From positions 62,001-126,000 of the forward strand of contig DF239224.1 in assembly GCA_000507305.1 (NCBI GenBank): a stretch of 64,000 nt of DNA, written 5' to 3'. The translations under genes were made by a program, and so were the position numbers. The stretch comes from Breviolum minutum Mf 1.05b.01 (taxonomy: Eukaryota > Sar > Dinophyceae > Suessiales > Symbiodiniaceae). Positions 23,114 to 36,500 of this stretch are shown here, piece after piece. Under the pieces are notes generated by a model, which was given only the letters and a program-made list of their open reading frames with translations, was not told the DNA's origin and did no database searches. The number at the start of each line of letters is the position of its first letter. The stretch's first letter is position 1.

Positions 23114-23459
23114 ACATGAGTTTTTGGTTGTTTGTTTTTCTCTTTCATGCAGGAACAAAGGAATCTTTACTGTAATGGAATTATTCATGGAATTTAGTCT
23201 CATTCATTCAGGATCAAATTCCATTTCTTGATTTGAAAGGTGGGCTTGATAGCATAGAATGTAATCAGCCAATTTGCAGTAGATACCTTTGAATTTGATA
23301 AATATAACTATATAGACATGTATATACCAGCATGCTTGGGGTGGTAACAATTTCTACCACTTTTTTCCATCTTTTCCAGAATGAGAGATCCCTTCCCTGC
23401 TTGATTCTCCTTGGTAATTGATAAGCAAACGCTGCTGATTTTCCATGATTGTTTCGGAG

Positions 23460-23641
23460 TTTCGATATGTTTCGTCCCCAAACCCTGGGAGAAATGATCC
23501 AATTTGAAAAGATTTTGCCAACATGGGTTCAACCACCTATTAATAGGTGGTGGTTTGAAATATGTTTTATTTTCATCCCTATTTGATGGAAATGATTCAA
23601 TTTGATTAAATGTTTTCAGATGGGTTGAAATCACCAACTAG
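23460..23641. repeat. two F1 elements in tandem
   Basis: A left-truncated copy (about 23460-23541, ending GGGTTCAACCACCTATTA) is followed directly by a complete one (23544-23641, TAGGTGGTGGTTTGAAAT to TGAAATCACCAACTAG). Confidence 0.7.
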
Positions 23642-23769
23642 ATTAGTTTGGTTTACAAAATCAACCAGATGTCAAAACAAAAAGATCTATGAACAAACTA
23701 TAGGGCGCCATGTTTGATTGAATCCATTCATCAAATTCGCATGCACCATGTGATACACTGCGTAAAACT

Positions 23770-23858
23770 ACGCCCATGAAACTCGGGCTTCCCAAAACAA
23801 ATGTAATCTTCCAACTATCAATTGTCAGCTGCGAACTGTTAGTTTCAAGGGCGTGGAA
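23770..23858. repeat. F3 element, CGAACTGTTAG variant
   Basis: Right arm GCGAACTGTTAGTTTCAAGGGCG pairs with a degraded left arm CGCCCATGAAACTCGGGC. Confidence 0.5.
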
Positions 23859-23993
23859 CATTCATATTATGAATCTAAACATTTGGACATCTCTTTACCT
23901 TTGACCCCCTTCCCAACAAGCTGATGATATAATCATAGGAATCTAAGGCGCCCAACTTACCGAAACCCAATGCCACCCTTCAGGTGCAGACTT

Positions 23994-24055
23994 GGGGTTC
24001 GAAAACCTCGGATGCATTGTCCAAGCGTTACACGGTGGATTGGGGGGCTTTTGTG
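23994..24055 (+). CDS. candidate exon, unidentified
   Basis: After CCCTTCAG (23993) the frame reads VQTWGSKTSDALSKRYTVDW. Acceptor and composition are good. The donor is not obvious. No domain recognised. Confidence 0.35.
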
Positions 24056-24485
24056 GAGTGGTGGTGATGGTTTCCTGGCCAAGAATGATGTTTGTTTTTG
24101 ATGGGTATTGGCCTAAGAAAGCAGGGTTAAAGAAAGATCCAACAAAACATAGTATACAATTAAACTAATTATAGCTAATTACGGTAGAAGCAACAACAGG
24201 ATTTTCTGACAGATATTCTAACTCGAATCCTTTTCACTCCTTTTCATTGGGTTTTCACGGCTTTGTTTAGGACTGCTTTGCGTTGAGGAGTATTTGGCAT
24301 TTGCAGTTTGCAGTCCCAAAAGGAAGGGGCTTGGCATTTTCCTCTTTGTCCAATACTGCTTCATATGTTTTAATACTGGGTTTGTATTTTGATGTGTTTT
24401 GATGTCTTTCTTGTGACCTGGTTATTTCTAGTATATTGCCATGAGACTATGGCAACGTGTTTGTGGGACTTTTGGGGCCCTTCAG

Positions 24486-24527
24486 GCGGTAGCCAACGAT
24501 GAGAAGCAATCTGCCAAGAAGCGCGAG
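24486..24527 (+). CDS. 42-nt TPR-gene exon with GC donor
   Basis: Fourteen codons (AVANDEKQSAKKRE) lie between TTCAG and GCATGT. GC donors are frequent in dinoflagellate introns. It is the most upstream exon I assign to the TPR-like gene, on helical character only. Confidence 0.4.
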
Positions 24528-27500
24528 GCATGTTCTTGGAGGGGGATTTTGAATTATATATATGTAGATCCCCAGGGATGCAATCACCTTGTTAGATGAT
24601 GGTTGGGGTGTATCATCACCTCCTTAGCAAGGTATTTAGGTTTCATTACCATTCTCATCAGGTGAGTGGATCCTTAGGGAAGGTAAGAAGGACTAGACTC
24701 ACTAATGCATGACGTTAAAACAAAACAGGTTAATATGAGTCCAAGAATGTCCAAGACACGTGTACATGTGGTTCAAATTGAATGTGTTGTACGACCTATT
24801 ACATCGTCTTTTAGTTGAGAGCGGCTACATTACATAATTGATTACTACAAATTGTAGGCAGGGATTGCAAAGCCACAAGGTATGATAGAACTTCAGCACA
24901 TATCCTCTCAAAGATATTATTTGAGCAGAATTTGATGGTCCAAGCACCAACCACCAAGCCAAACCCGCCAGTTTTATCTCAGTTGATGATGGTCCAAACA
25001 CTCAAAACCTGGAAAGCCAAGTGCCCTATTTTTAAGGCAATAGTTGCTGGTTTTAGGGGTAAAGTTGCGTAAAAAAAATAGGACACCTGGCGTTCCAGGA
25101 AAGATCTTTGGAAGCAACAAACTCCCGCCATTTTCTGCAGGCAGCCATGCTTTTTGCGGTGGCCGAAGGTCATATCAATGACCACGAGGACGACACCGAA
25201 ACTCTGACGTTTTTCCCATGTTTGAATAGGCCCTTGTTTTAATGACTACCTAGGATCCATGTATGGCATATGTAGACCTACCTACAGTTACTATACAAAT
25301 CTGCCAAAAACAAGGTAAAAAATCATACGTGGATGGTATGGATTATGGTTATCAAAACAAACATTGGGTAGTGACTCAGATGGGTTTGCTACATATTCAA
25401 AGGAATTTGCCCAAGATGACCTCAACAATTGAATCAGTGTGTGCATAAAAAGTTATTTAAACATCCATGTTTCTTTGTCTCAGGAAGGTTTGAAAGTGCC
25501 GGTTCCTTTTTTAGACGCAAATAGCTCTATAACGTGTCTTGAAACACGAGAAACCAAGAAAAGGAATTACGTTCAGATGGGATGTGTGCAGGCCAAACTG
25601 CCCCTTCTATCGGTTTTAAGTTGGTGAAATTTTCAAGGTACATGGATGGCACTCATATGTGGAACATCTCTACCCTCCAGGGAACTAACATATCCCACCT
25701 GAGGAAAAGGAAAATCATCGACTCAAAAGTGCCGGCTGGGATGGGGGATCTGTTAGTCCTACAACTTGTTGGCTCCGCCGGGGGGGTTTGCCCGGCTTGG
25801 AACAATGTCGACTGTGACTACATGTGATGAGTATCTGCAGCCGTTTGTTGTTCTTGCAATCATGGTGTTGATTTTACGGTGTTTTTCCATATAAAATGTG
25901 TTTTTTTCAGAAGTAGACTGCATATCATGTTTTCAGATGCAATTGATCATTGAATGTTTTGACAATGTCCAAACGTCAGTTTTTTTCGCCAAATCTGGCG
26001 GAAAAATCAACAATCACCTGTAATTTACAGCGTATCCATTTGACACGATTTGCCATGCATGCTGTTTGGTGGAGTTTGACTTGGTGCATCCTGTTGCGGA
26101 AAAGATCAGTTGCGTAGCATCGAGATGTGTGCAAGTGCAAGGAACATCAGTTGCCTAGCACCGAGATGTGTGCAATTGCAAAGAACATCAGTTGCGTAGC
26201 ACCGAGATGTGTGCAATTGCAAGGAACGGTATCATCCCCACCCCACCCACCCCACCCCAAATGTTAAATTCCGGGCAAACCCCCCCGGTAGACCCAACTT
26301 GTTGGATGGTCAAGCGCCATGTCAATATCACAAAAACTTTAAGGTACCTAAACGGGTCAAGCTTATATCGGTGCGTACCTCCATTTTTTAGGTACCTGAA
26401 ATGTTTGATGACAATAGTTTTTTTATGTTTTTTTTGTTAATCATAGCAAGAATCGCAGGAAGTGCCATGACTTTATGGGATACGAGCAACCAACCTGCCA
26501 TCTCAGGCTTCAAATTAAGCAATGCAACACAACCCTCCGAAAACTAATGGCTGGAACCTAAAAATTGCTTCAAATATGAATCGATTCGTTGTCCCTTTTC
26601 CATTTATCATAGCATCCATGTATGATGTATTTACCTACATTTAGTTGATTTTTATGGATATGATATTGATATACCATACATGGATTCTCCTAGGTTTTGG
26701 TGTCATCAAATTTCAGGTGCGTTCCTTCCCGCCGTTCAAAAAAACTCCAGCCTTGAAGGACTTTGATGCTGCCCTTCAAGCTGCTTCCCAGGTCGTGGTG
26801 TTGGAAAATTTGACGAAAAGGGGGGACGATTGTTGGAGTGATCTTTTCCAAAAATCTGAGGCATTACCATTCATTACTCATAGGATCCATGGAAAATTTG
26901 TATATTTACTTACATGAACAGTTGATTTTTTATGGTAAATATAGGGAAATATCTACCTTACATGGATGGCATGATGGTATGGGTTCTGAGTTAGCACTGG
27001 GTACCATCCTGGAAATTAACATTCTCCTTTGCCCAGGCAGCCTTTTGAGTCGATCGCGGTGGGATATTGGCCCCCTCCCTGGAGGGTAATCTCCCCACCC
27101 TTTTTTATGGGAATAGTTAGTTCCCCAAGTATACAAAAGCAAGCAAAATCACAACAATACAACGATGTATTATTTTGAGGGATGATACTGGGAAAAAATA
27201 TTATGTTCCCTGGAAAAAGATCATGTAGGGCCTACCCTTATTTTGAATAGACCATGGGAAAATTAATTCAAGTAGATTGCTTTGCTTACCGTACTGCTGT
27301 ACCCAACTCCAATCGCCCCAAAAACTTATTACACTTGTCACTTGCGCCATGTTCAAACATACCCAGCAAGTAGGTGGTGGTTTCAACCGAAGACTTTTTT
27401 ACTCATTTTCTACCCCCAAACTCTGGAGAAATGATCCATGAATTGACTTGCTTATATTTTTTCAATAATTGGGTTGGGGAGAAGAAAAAACATCACCTGA

Positions 27501-30500
27501 CCTAGTCTATCTATAATTGAGGGGTGTGATTTTTTTTCATGAATTCCCATGGAGACCCCCCCCCATCCCATGAACTAATGAAGGTGTTTGAATCCCTAGA
27601 AATATAGGTGAAATACCTTCCCTAAAACTCACATGGCATCCGAAAATAACCCCTGGAAAAGGAGATTCCTATTCAAAACCATCATTTTTAGGTGCTATGT
27701 TAGTTTCAGGGAGTGTAACCCCTAAAAAGACGAGGTTTGTGGGTTTTTCATGGTTGTTTCACCCAGCATTTTCCCTTCAGATCTCCGAGGCTCTTGAGAT
27801 CTTCAAAGACTTGGGTGACATTGAAGGTGTTCGGAGGCCCCAGGAATTCCAGTATTTTCTCCCTGGGTCTCGAGGTAACCAACCAAAAAACATGGCAAAA
27901 AACTGCAAAATCATGACTGACTGACCATGTTTGTGAGCTGAATGTGCGAATTACATGGAGCAAACAAGCAATCAAACTCAAGAAAGGTTTGCTGGTTGCA
28001 ACGGTTGCAACTGACATTTTTTGTTTTATCAATGGTAAAATGATGCAAAATGATGTGATTCACAACATGAGGGATGTTTTTTTTTTTACATTCTTGAAGC
28101 GGCATCTTGAGGAAAAGCAAGAGAGCAAACTGAAGCAACAACACCATGATGTCATTTTGATAGATGAATTCAAGGAGAATGCTGGCAGCAAAACCTGCGA
28201 TCGCGCTGCGTAACAACAATCCATGAACCGGTCAATCCAAGTACACTCCCATAACTAGCATGACAATGGAAACGCAACTATTTGAAGATGTATCTTCTAT
28301 CCAAAAAAGAAATGATGTTCCATTGTCATGTTCGCTTTCAGGGATGTTGGCCACGTTTCTTGAATTCATGCCTTTCCGAATTGCAAAATGACAACCCGCC
28401 ACCCCATTCCACCGCAAGTCCAGCCCACAATGGTCCTTCCTGGTTCCAACGGGTACGAGCTCCTTTCGTCATTGACACAAAGCCAGGTAACGTTTGTCAT
28501 TGGACTCTTTTGACGGTAAAACGTTTCGAAATTTGCATTGGAGACCTCCGAATGTCCTATCATTCAACGTTGTTTTTTGTTTTTTGAAACCATGTTCAAG
28601 GCATCTTTTCTTAAAAAGCGTAATTATCTCATTCACATATGATTCTGATTTTCCTCTTCCATAGTTGGGTGATATATGTTAGGTTTTTAGCAAGGTATAT
28701 ATATATATATTTATTATTCATATATATTTACATATTACACATGTATATATGCTGGCTCCCCTTGTATCTATATATATATATACATCCAGGTGATAAGCCA
28801 TACTCCTTACCTCCCTTCACGACACCGAGGTGGCTGACTCCTTACGTGTGGTCGTGGATGCCATGCGACTTCAGAGTGGAAAGAAAGATGAGAAGCCAGA
28901 GGAGGTGGAGTCCATCAATATGTGAGTGTTCCTGACAAAAGGGCCCGGCAAAAACCCTGCAAATTATTGTTAATGGGGATTATATATAACTGGGTATATA
29001 TGGTATATAGGGAATACAACTGTTAATAGGGATTTTATATATCCATTGAATATGTGAAGGTCCTGAAAAAAGGGTCCCGGAAGGCTGTTTTGCTTGCCCT
29101 CCCGGAAGCAACTAACAGTTCGCACCTGACAGTTTAAGACGGCATCCCAAGAGGAATATTTAGTATCAATTTTCAGGGGCGAACTGTTAGTTTCAGGGAG
29201 GGTATATGTTGGGCATGAAAAACTAACTACAGAGGTTATATGAGATTATTTCATAAACAATTATTTCAGAATCCCAATTGAAAACAACCAGGATTCAATG
29301 GAAAGTAAGGTTATTTTTGGAATTTTTTGTCGATGGTTCAGAAATCTGTCGGAAATACCTGGGATGTAATCCCAAACCCTGTAAAAAAGATGGTAGATAA
29401 ACTACCTTTCCCTCAACTGGTGAATGAACCATCAACATATGTCATGGGAATTTTGTCAGGGGTCCCAATCCCCCAAGGTCCTAAGGTATCCCCAGGAAAA
29501 TAGCCAGCCGTAGGAAGGAGGGGTCGACCATGAGAATTATGTCAGGACAAGATTCAACTTTTGGATGCCATAAGAGAATCCCCCTCAAAAAAAAGACCAA
29601 CAACAATGAGCAAAAACTTTTGTTAAGTTTATATAGTTGGATGTGTGTTATTTTTTAATACAGATAGATTTTTAAGCTGCAAAGCTTCGGACACGTTTTT
29701 TTAATTCTTTGGCAAATATGTTGGAACCCTTCAGAAAACCCTGTTTGTTATGTGTTTGTTTATTGATTTCTGCTATGTTCCCTTGCCCAACCAACCAAAA
29801 GCAAGTTGGGTTCCCCATGAGTCGGTCCACCTTTTGTGGTGGAGGCCTTGCGTTTGGCCAGTGAAGAGTTGGTTTGGTTCCGAGAGCAGGGCCATAAACG
29901 TGGCCAGGCCCAACGACGTTTGTAACTTCCATGGACAGCCGAGTACAATTTGGGATCGTTTGGGTAGTTTAGGGTAGGCAAATTAGTAGCTAAATATACA
30001 AACCCCACTAAGTGGTGTGTGGGTTGGTATAGTTGATTGGTAAATAATTGGGTGGGAATGTTTTTTGGAGGAGTTTACGTTTGGTTCTTCAAAAAAAAAG
30101 GACGGGGGGGATAAGGTGGAAGGTGTTGGGGGGGGGCGTGTTGGGGTGTAAGATGGATGGGGGAGTTTTGGGGACTTAGACTTGGAAATCATTTTGAACT
30201 GCACTTTTATCCAAATTGAGCTTGAGTGAACATGATTTTTCTTTACACATACACATTCCCCAAGCATGCGCATGAGTCAGCTGTTGCAAAAAAAGATGGG
30301 GTGATGGACGACTCATACATTTTCCCAGCCCACATCTATACCATATAAATGGGTATAGTTTGCTTACAGGGCCTCTACTGGGCCTCATCTACAAGATGCA
30401 TGCAACTAACATCAATATAGTATCCTTGCACCCTGCCGGTTGCGTATACTACAGATGGCGCAGCTTCCGACAACAAAAAAACTTCGGCATACTCACTCCC

Positions 30501-33500
30501 CCTAAAAAAATAAACGAACGTCCCCTAAAAAAAACTAGTGATTGGAAGACTATACTTTAACCTTTCGAAATGGTTCCCTTTTTAGGGGATCTTCGTTCAT
30601 TTTCGTGGGGTGTCTGTAAGCCTTCTATAGAAACCCCCAATTAGGAAACGGCTAAACCGAAACGTTCCACCCGGAAGGCCTCCATGCTTTTAGCTTTGGC
30701 CCGTGTGAATAGCAGCGGTCGTAGAGGCGAGTGTTTTGGGGTGAAAAAAAACAACTTCTCAACGGATCTGTGGAGTTACTCCCCTGAAGATTAACGAATT
30801 TCCCCTGAAAATCAATGGTTGGAAGATGTATTCCCTACTAAAACAGTCCCTTTTTTGGGGACATGTTAGTTTTCAGGGGTGTAAAGGACATGATGTTTTG
30901 CAAGTGAAATTTTCCCTGGGTGGTGGCAACTCAAATATTTTTTGGTAATTTTTCACCCCGAAACTTTGGGGAAATGATTCCCAATTTGACGGTTGCATAT
31001 TTTTTCGATTGGGTTGGTTCAACCACCAACTAGTTGCAGATTTTTTGGAGACTTTTAGTTGGATGGGAGGCTCGGGAGGTGACCAAAAAACAAGATGTTT
31101 CGAGATGCGAAATGCGCTGTATCGATTTTTTGTTTTTGCCCAAAAGTGTCAGGTAATGTTTTACCCAACTTTACCCAACATCTCACATTTCACATCAATA
31201 TAGATTAATTTTACGTTGATGTGTTGAGTCGCAGGTCACGTAGCTCATGTTGAGAAGCACCCTGTGGGTTTGAGGTTTTGAATGTTCAGACAACGCAACC
31301 TATAGACTACTACATAGTATACAGTAAATAAACATGAATAAACAGCACGTAAGGACACGCAAAAAACACACCTGGACTTAGACACTATTGTCTATATGGG
31401 TATTTCCAAAAATAGGGGTATCCCAAAATGGATGGTTTATAATGGAAAATCTATCAAAATGGATGATTTGGGGGTACCCCTATTTTCGGAAACATCTATA
31501 TTGACAAACTTCTCTCTACATCGCTTTCTTCTTTGCATCTTGGCCGTTTGTGTCAGGTACCAAAGACAGGGATCAAGGGATTAGACAAGCCAAAGAGGCC
31601 ACGGCGGAAAAATCTGGGCATGTTTTTTAGACAACCAAACCGCCGAGGTTATTGTAAATGGTGGTGATTGGAAGGGAATCCACCCAAAAAATTGGTTTAG
31701 CAATTAGATATAGCAATTACTGTCCCAATTGTGCTCAGAAAAATGGATCGATCCGCTTTCAGAAAGAGTAATTTTTTGAGCATGTTTTTCAGAAACTGAC
31801 CTCAACTGGATCTTCGACAAATTTTATTTTTTCACCTTTAGAACCTCTTCCGTTTGAAGCTCACTGAATTCACCAAAAAAACAGTTTTTGTTGTGGTCAG
31901 GCAAGCCTTCGAGGGGTTCACGTCAGGGAAGATTCAATTCATATACTACATATAATTCAATAATTGCCAGGGAAGAGGCCTTTAATTAACGGTTGACCTG
32001 TCAATGTCCTGATATATGACGAAAATCCAAATATTTGGATGTTTGAAGAGCATCTCTCAGCGCCCCCTACTATATTTCTGATTCTATAATTGGGATTCAT
32101 GCAAGATTGAGGGATGTAGTTCTTCGGATGTATTTCTTGTCAGTGGGATTTTCAGGGACCCCAAATAATGAATCCCTACAGATATGGGAATAGTATGGGA
32201 AACTTACCATAAATAAAGGGGTCCCATTATTGGGGGTCCCTGAAAATACCCTTGAGATAGTGTTGTTTGGGAGGTCCCTCAAGTTTGTCATTCTGACCAG
32301 CAGTGAATTTGACGAAAATTTTTCACCTCAGGTAAAACCCACAAGGTCTGTGGAGATTTAGGATAGCTAATGCCATCCCTGAGGCTAACAGTTTGCACCT
32401 GAATCACTGGGGGTTGGAAGATGAGTTAAACCTTTTGGGAAGGTTTCCTGGCAGGTGCAAGCTGTTAATGTTGAGGAGTGTACTCTTTTAAATCACCTAA
32501 ATTTTGGAGCAACAAAACTATGACAGTGGTTTTTTTCTCCCTCGCAAATCCAGTTGGCAGTCACCAGTCATTGTGGTTGTCCTCCCTGGGGAATCTTCCA
32601 TACCTTGCTTCCAATCGGCTGTGGGAGGTCTGTTTGTTCAGAGATTCCGGAGGTCACCTTTACACCATTACATCTTCCAGAGATGTTGCCCCAACACCTT
32701 GCCTTTTGGATTAGGCTTTTTGGATGTGATCTCGGCACACATGGCACACGCACTTGAAGGATGCAGGCTAAATCATTGCACAGCAAGCAAGCTGTGTCAG
32801 AAATGTTGGTTCACCCTTCAAGGTAGGCCCCTATACTAGTTACAAATAGAGTTGTAACCCCTTTAATTGACCTTTTTAAATGGGTAACTGGGGAGGTAAA
32901 AAACTCTATATAGTGGAGTTATGGGCCCCTACTTATAACCGGTTTTTAGGGGCCCGGCCCACCATGTATCTTGAGACACCATCTTTTGTTGGCAAAAGGC
33001 GGTGAAGATTTACCGTGAACTGGAAGACAAGGCGATGGAAGGTGCGTCCGACAGTGACAGTCTGTCGGGTTTTTGTGGGGTCATTTTGAGACTTAAAAAG
33101 CAAAGTCGCGGGTAGAACTGTGGAACTTGAGGGAGACTTGATCGGAGACTTGTGGTTCCAAACTCAGAAGTTTATCATCCAAATTATCCAAACTGACCCA
33201 AATCGTTCGAGTCGATGATGCTAGTTGATTAGCAGAATTGGCAAGAAATTGAACAATTGGCTCGGGGTCGAGCGCTAGGCAGTTGGTGATTTCCCTTTCA
33301 AGACCATTTGAGCAATGAAAAAGACTCGGTGGTTTAAGGTATGGATGGCATTGCACTACGCAGGTTATTTGGGGATTATATATGCTACTAAACTAATAAA
33401 CCATTGTGAGGATCCATATTGCTCAACCAACCAGTTTAATAGACTGTCACAAGGGGTTTTTTGTGGCTCATTTGAGCATCCACTAGGTGCTGTGCTTTTG

Positions 33501-36500
33501 ACACTCGTGGACTTGCATTGCTACGTCACTTTGGTCGTGTTGGTTGGAGGGTGCGTCAGCCATAGAAATTAGTTATAAATTGATCGAGTTGCAACCTGGC
33601 AGAAACCTTGCTCAAGCATACCTACCAACAAACGTATATCACCTTGGTAGCACAGAAAAACATGTTTCACGGGTGGATGGCTGTGAGTTTGGAGGGTAAG
33701 ATGAATGTTCGGATTAGCAAAGTGGTTAGTAAGAAGGTGCCAACCCTCATAGATAGCATGCAGCATACATATCATATAGGTATATATGTTTGTTATATTT
33801 CTATGTCTATATATTTATATATATACATCTGAGATATTTGCATTCCTTCTATACATTACATGTGGCATTGGTATCCCAGTGACTACCCGCTGCTGACTAT
33901 AATCCCCTCAGGAGACATGATCCTCCAAGTCAAACCGATCTTGACTTTGCTCAGTTAGCAAGACTCTTTTGGTAAGCAGATGTATGCATTTGTGAGATAT
34001 TTACTATAATATTAGATATTTGTTGTAAAGAAGGCCTTTGGAACATACGTTACACTACTTTCATGTCAACAGTGAGGGAGTTTGATGGAACAACACGCTT
34101 TCCGTTTTTTATTTGGAAGGAGTTGAGCTCAAATGTTAATAACATTAGACTCTCCGTGGTGTATGAGCAAGAGATATATTGAAGGTATCCTTTCATCCAA
34201 GAATTCTCAATATACAGAAACATGCTCTCAGAAACTTTCCCTGTGCACATACATATAAGATTGATGTATATGTTTATATATATATATATATTTGCTCTTT
34301 TATTTTTTCATGTATATCATGTACCACTGTTCCGGAAGTTGAAATACAAGCTGCGGGATGACTTTGTAGCAATGTATTTTCATATATTTCAAAAGATACA
34401 TATACATTTATAATATATGCAGTATATTTGGCATATATATTTATTCTCTTCATCATTCTCTTCATATCCCACCTTTGTGCCAATACTTTTAGTGAAAGCA
34501 TCTCGGTCTCGTGTCCAAGGTTAAATCCTTTCAGGAAGCCATTGGTTCGGCCAATAAGGCTGATGAGAGTGGCAATCATGTGGCAACCATGGTTTTTTCA
34601 CCCCGAAAAGTGGGGAAGATTGCCATGACATGACTAATATCTAGCATTGCTAAGTTAACATTAGATGGTTTCAGGATGTTTCAGTGAAACTTGTGGGGGA
34701 ACCCATAATTACTGGTTCTAGGTGTTGGTGATATGATAGTTCTGCTGGCGTTCTCAGCCCTCAAGGCTTTGTTGTGTTTTGCTGTTGGTATTCAACCAAT
34801 CGTTTCACACTGGAAAACTAACATGGCAATGGAAATTTGAAGATGCATGTTTTTATTGGCAATCATGATGTTTTGCAGCAAAGTTGCAAGTGTATCCTTG
34901 AGAGGGTATACCATAGAGTAAACCGTAGAATTGAACAAAGTTGGTATACTTTCAACATACACGGGTGCTATACTCAAGGGTTTAAGTGGGTGTTTCAATT
35001 CTATGGTTTACATTGGTTTCCTGTTGAAGATCCTTAAGTGATAATCCTCACTGAATTCCTCAGCATAGGATTGTTTAGTGGTATAGTAATTCGAAGCCCA
35101 ATTCACAAATTGTCAAAGCCAAAGTTTGCCCAAGAAATAGCCGGTCTTATTATATTGTTATTAACTAGATGGTGGTTTCAAACATTTTTTCACCCCTGCC
35201 TGGGGAAATGATCTAATTTGACAAGCATATTTTTCAAATGGGTTGAAACCACCAACCAGTTAACCCTGATGATCCGTTAAGAAGTCCTTTTAATGCCTAC
35301 CAAGTGTAGGTAAATAAACCATACATGGATCCTGATCCTATGGGAAAGGTTGTAATCCGTGGAGATGGGCGGGGAGACACACGAAAATCCAAGGTTTTAT
35401 GTTGGTGACATGTCTTAACAACAACAAGTAGTATACAAGAAACTAATACATCAAACAATGAACCATTCAACCAAAATCCTTCAAAATGGGCTCCCCAAAT
35501 CAACATCAATCAACCCATCAATCAAAAATACCAACTAACCAAAAGCAAGGCAATAACTACAAAATTGAACCACCCAAAAAAAAAATCCAAGCAACCAAAA
35601 AAGGGTCACCTCTTTAGCAAAAGTCATCCACAAAAAAAGCTCGGGAGGCCTTGGCCATCTTTGAGGATTTAGGTGACTCCAGAAGTGAAGCTCGTGCCAT
35701 GCACCTTTTAGCCGAGGTCGAGGGTGATATTTGTGGTGAAGACGTTTGGGGATCCGTGAAGATGTCCGTGAAGATGATTACTAAGTCCCCAAGACCTGGG
35801 GGTCATTCCTTTTCCAAATGAGCAATTTAAAAATCCCTGGTTGTTTAGGTTGCATAGGGGATTATACTACCCCATTATATGGGGATTTTAATAGGCCAAT
35901 GTAAGGATCCCTATAAACCAACCAGTATAATGGAAAGTAGGAGGGTTTTCTTCGTAGCTCAAATGGCCTTTTCATGGCCTACAAATGGGGGTTAATAACT
36001 ACTTACTGAATGGGATGATCCTCCAAGTACCATCCATGCAACGACCGGTAAATTTACGGATCCATGAATGGTTGATTTTGATGGTAAATATGTAGTGAAA
36101 ATATATCATACGATGGATGATATGGGTAAGACTTCATGGGAATTGTGTTTGAAATATTTAGTTAGTATCCCATAGAATCCATCTATGGCGTATTTACCTA
36201 CATTTGAAGAATGTTTGTGGTAAATTTAGGTAGATATTCCGTACATTGAGCATCTGGGTATGTGTTTATGATTTAACTTTTGAGTATATTTTCACCATTG
36301 TTGAGGAATCTATCATCCATCGATTTTTGTGAAAGTGAAGGTGAGCTTTTTTGGTGGTCGTTTTGCTTATTCCAGTCAGTATCATTGACTTGAAACGGGG
36401 GATACACCCCATTTCTCTAAAATCATAGGGAATTATGGTGGTACCATTGGGATGGTACCCTAGCTGTACCTGTTTAACCAAGGAGCCCTTTAAAAGGGGA

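Noticed and set aside
26105..26227. CRISPR-like array
   Set aside because: The units are directly adjacent, without spacers, and the genome is eukaryotic.
33093..33310. Minus-strand open frame with coding-like composition inside a TPR-gene intron
   Set aside because: No splice signal or known motif and no second exon on that strand; left uncalled.
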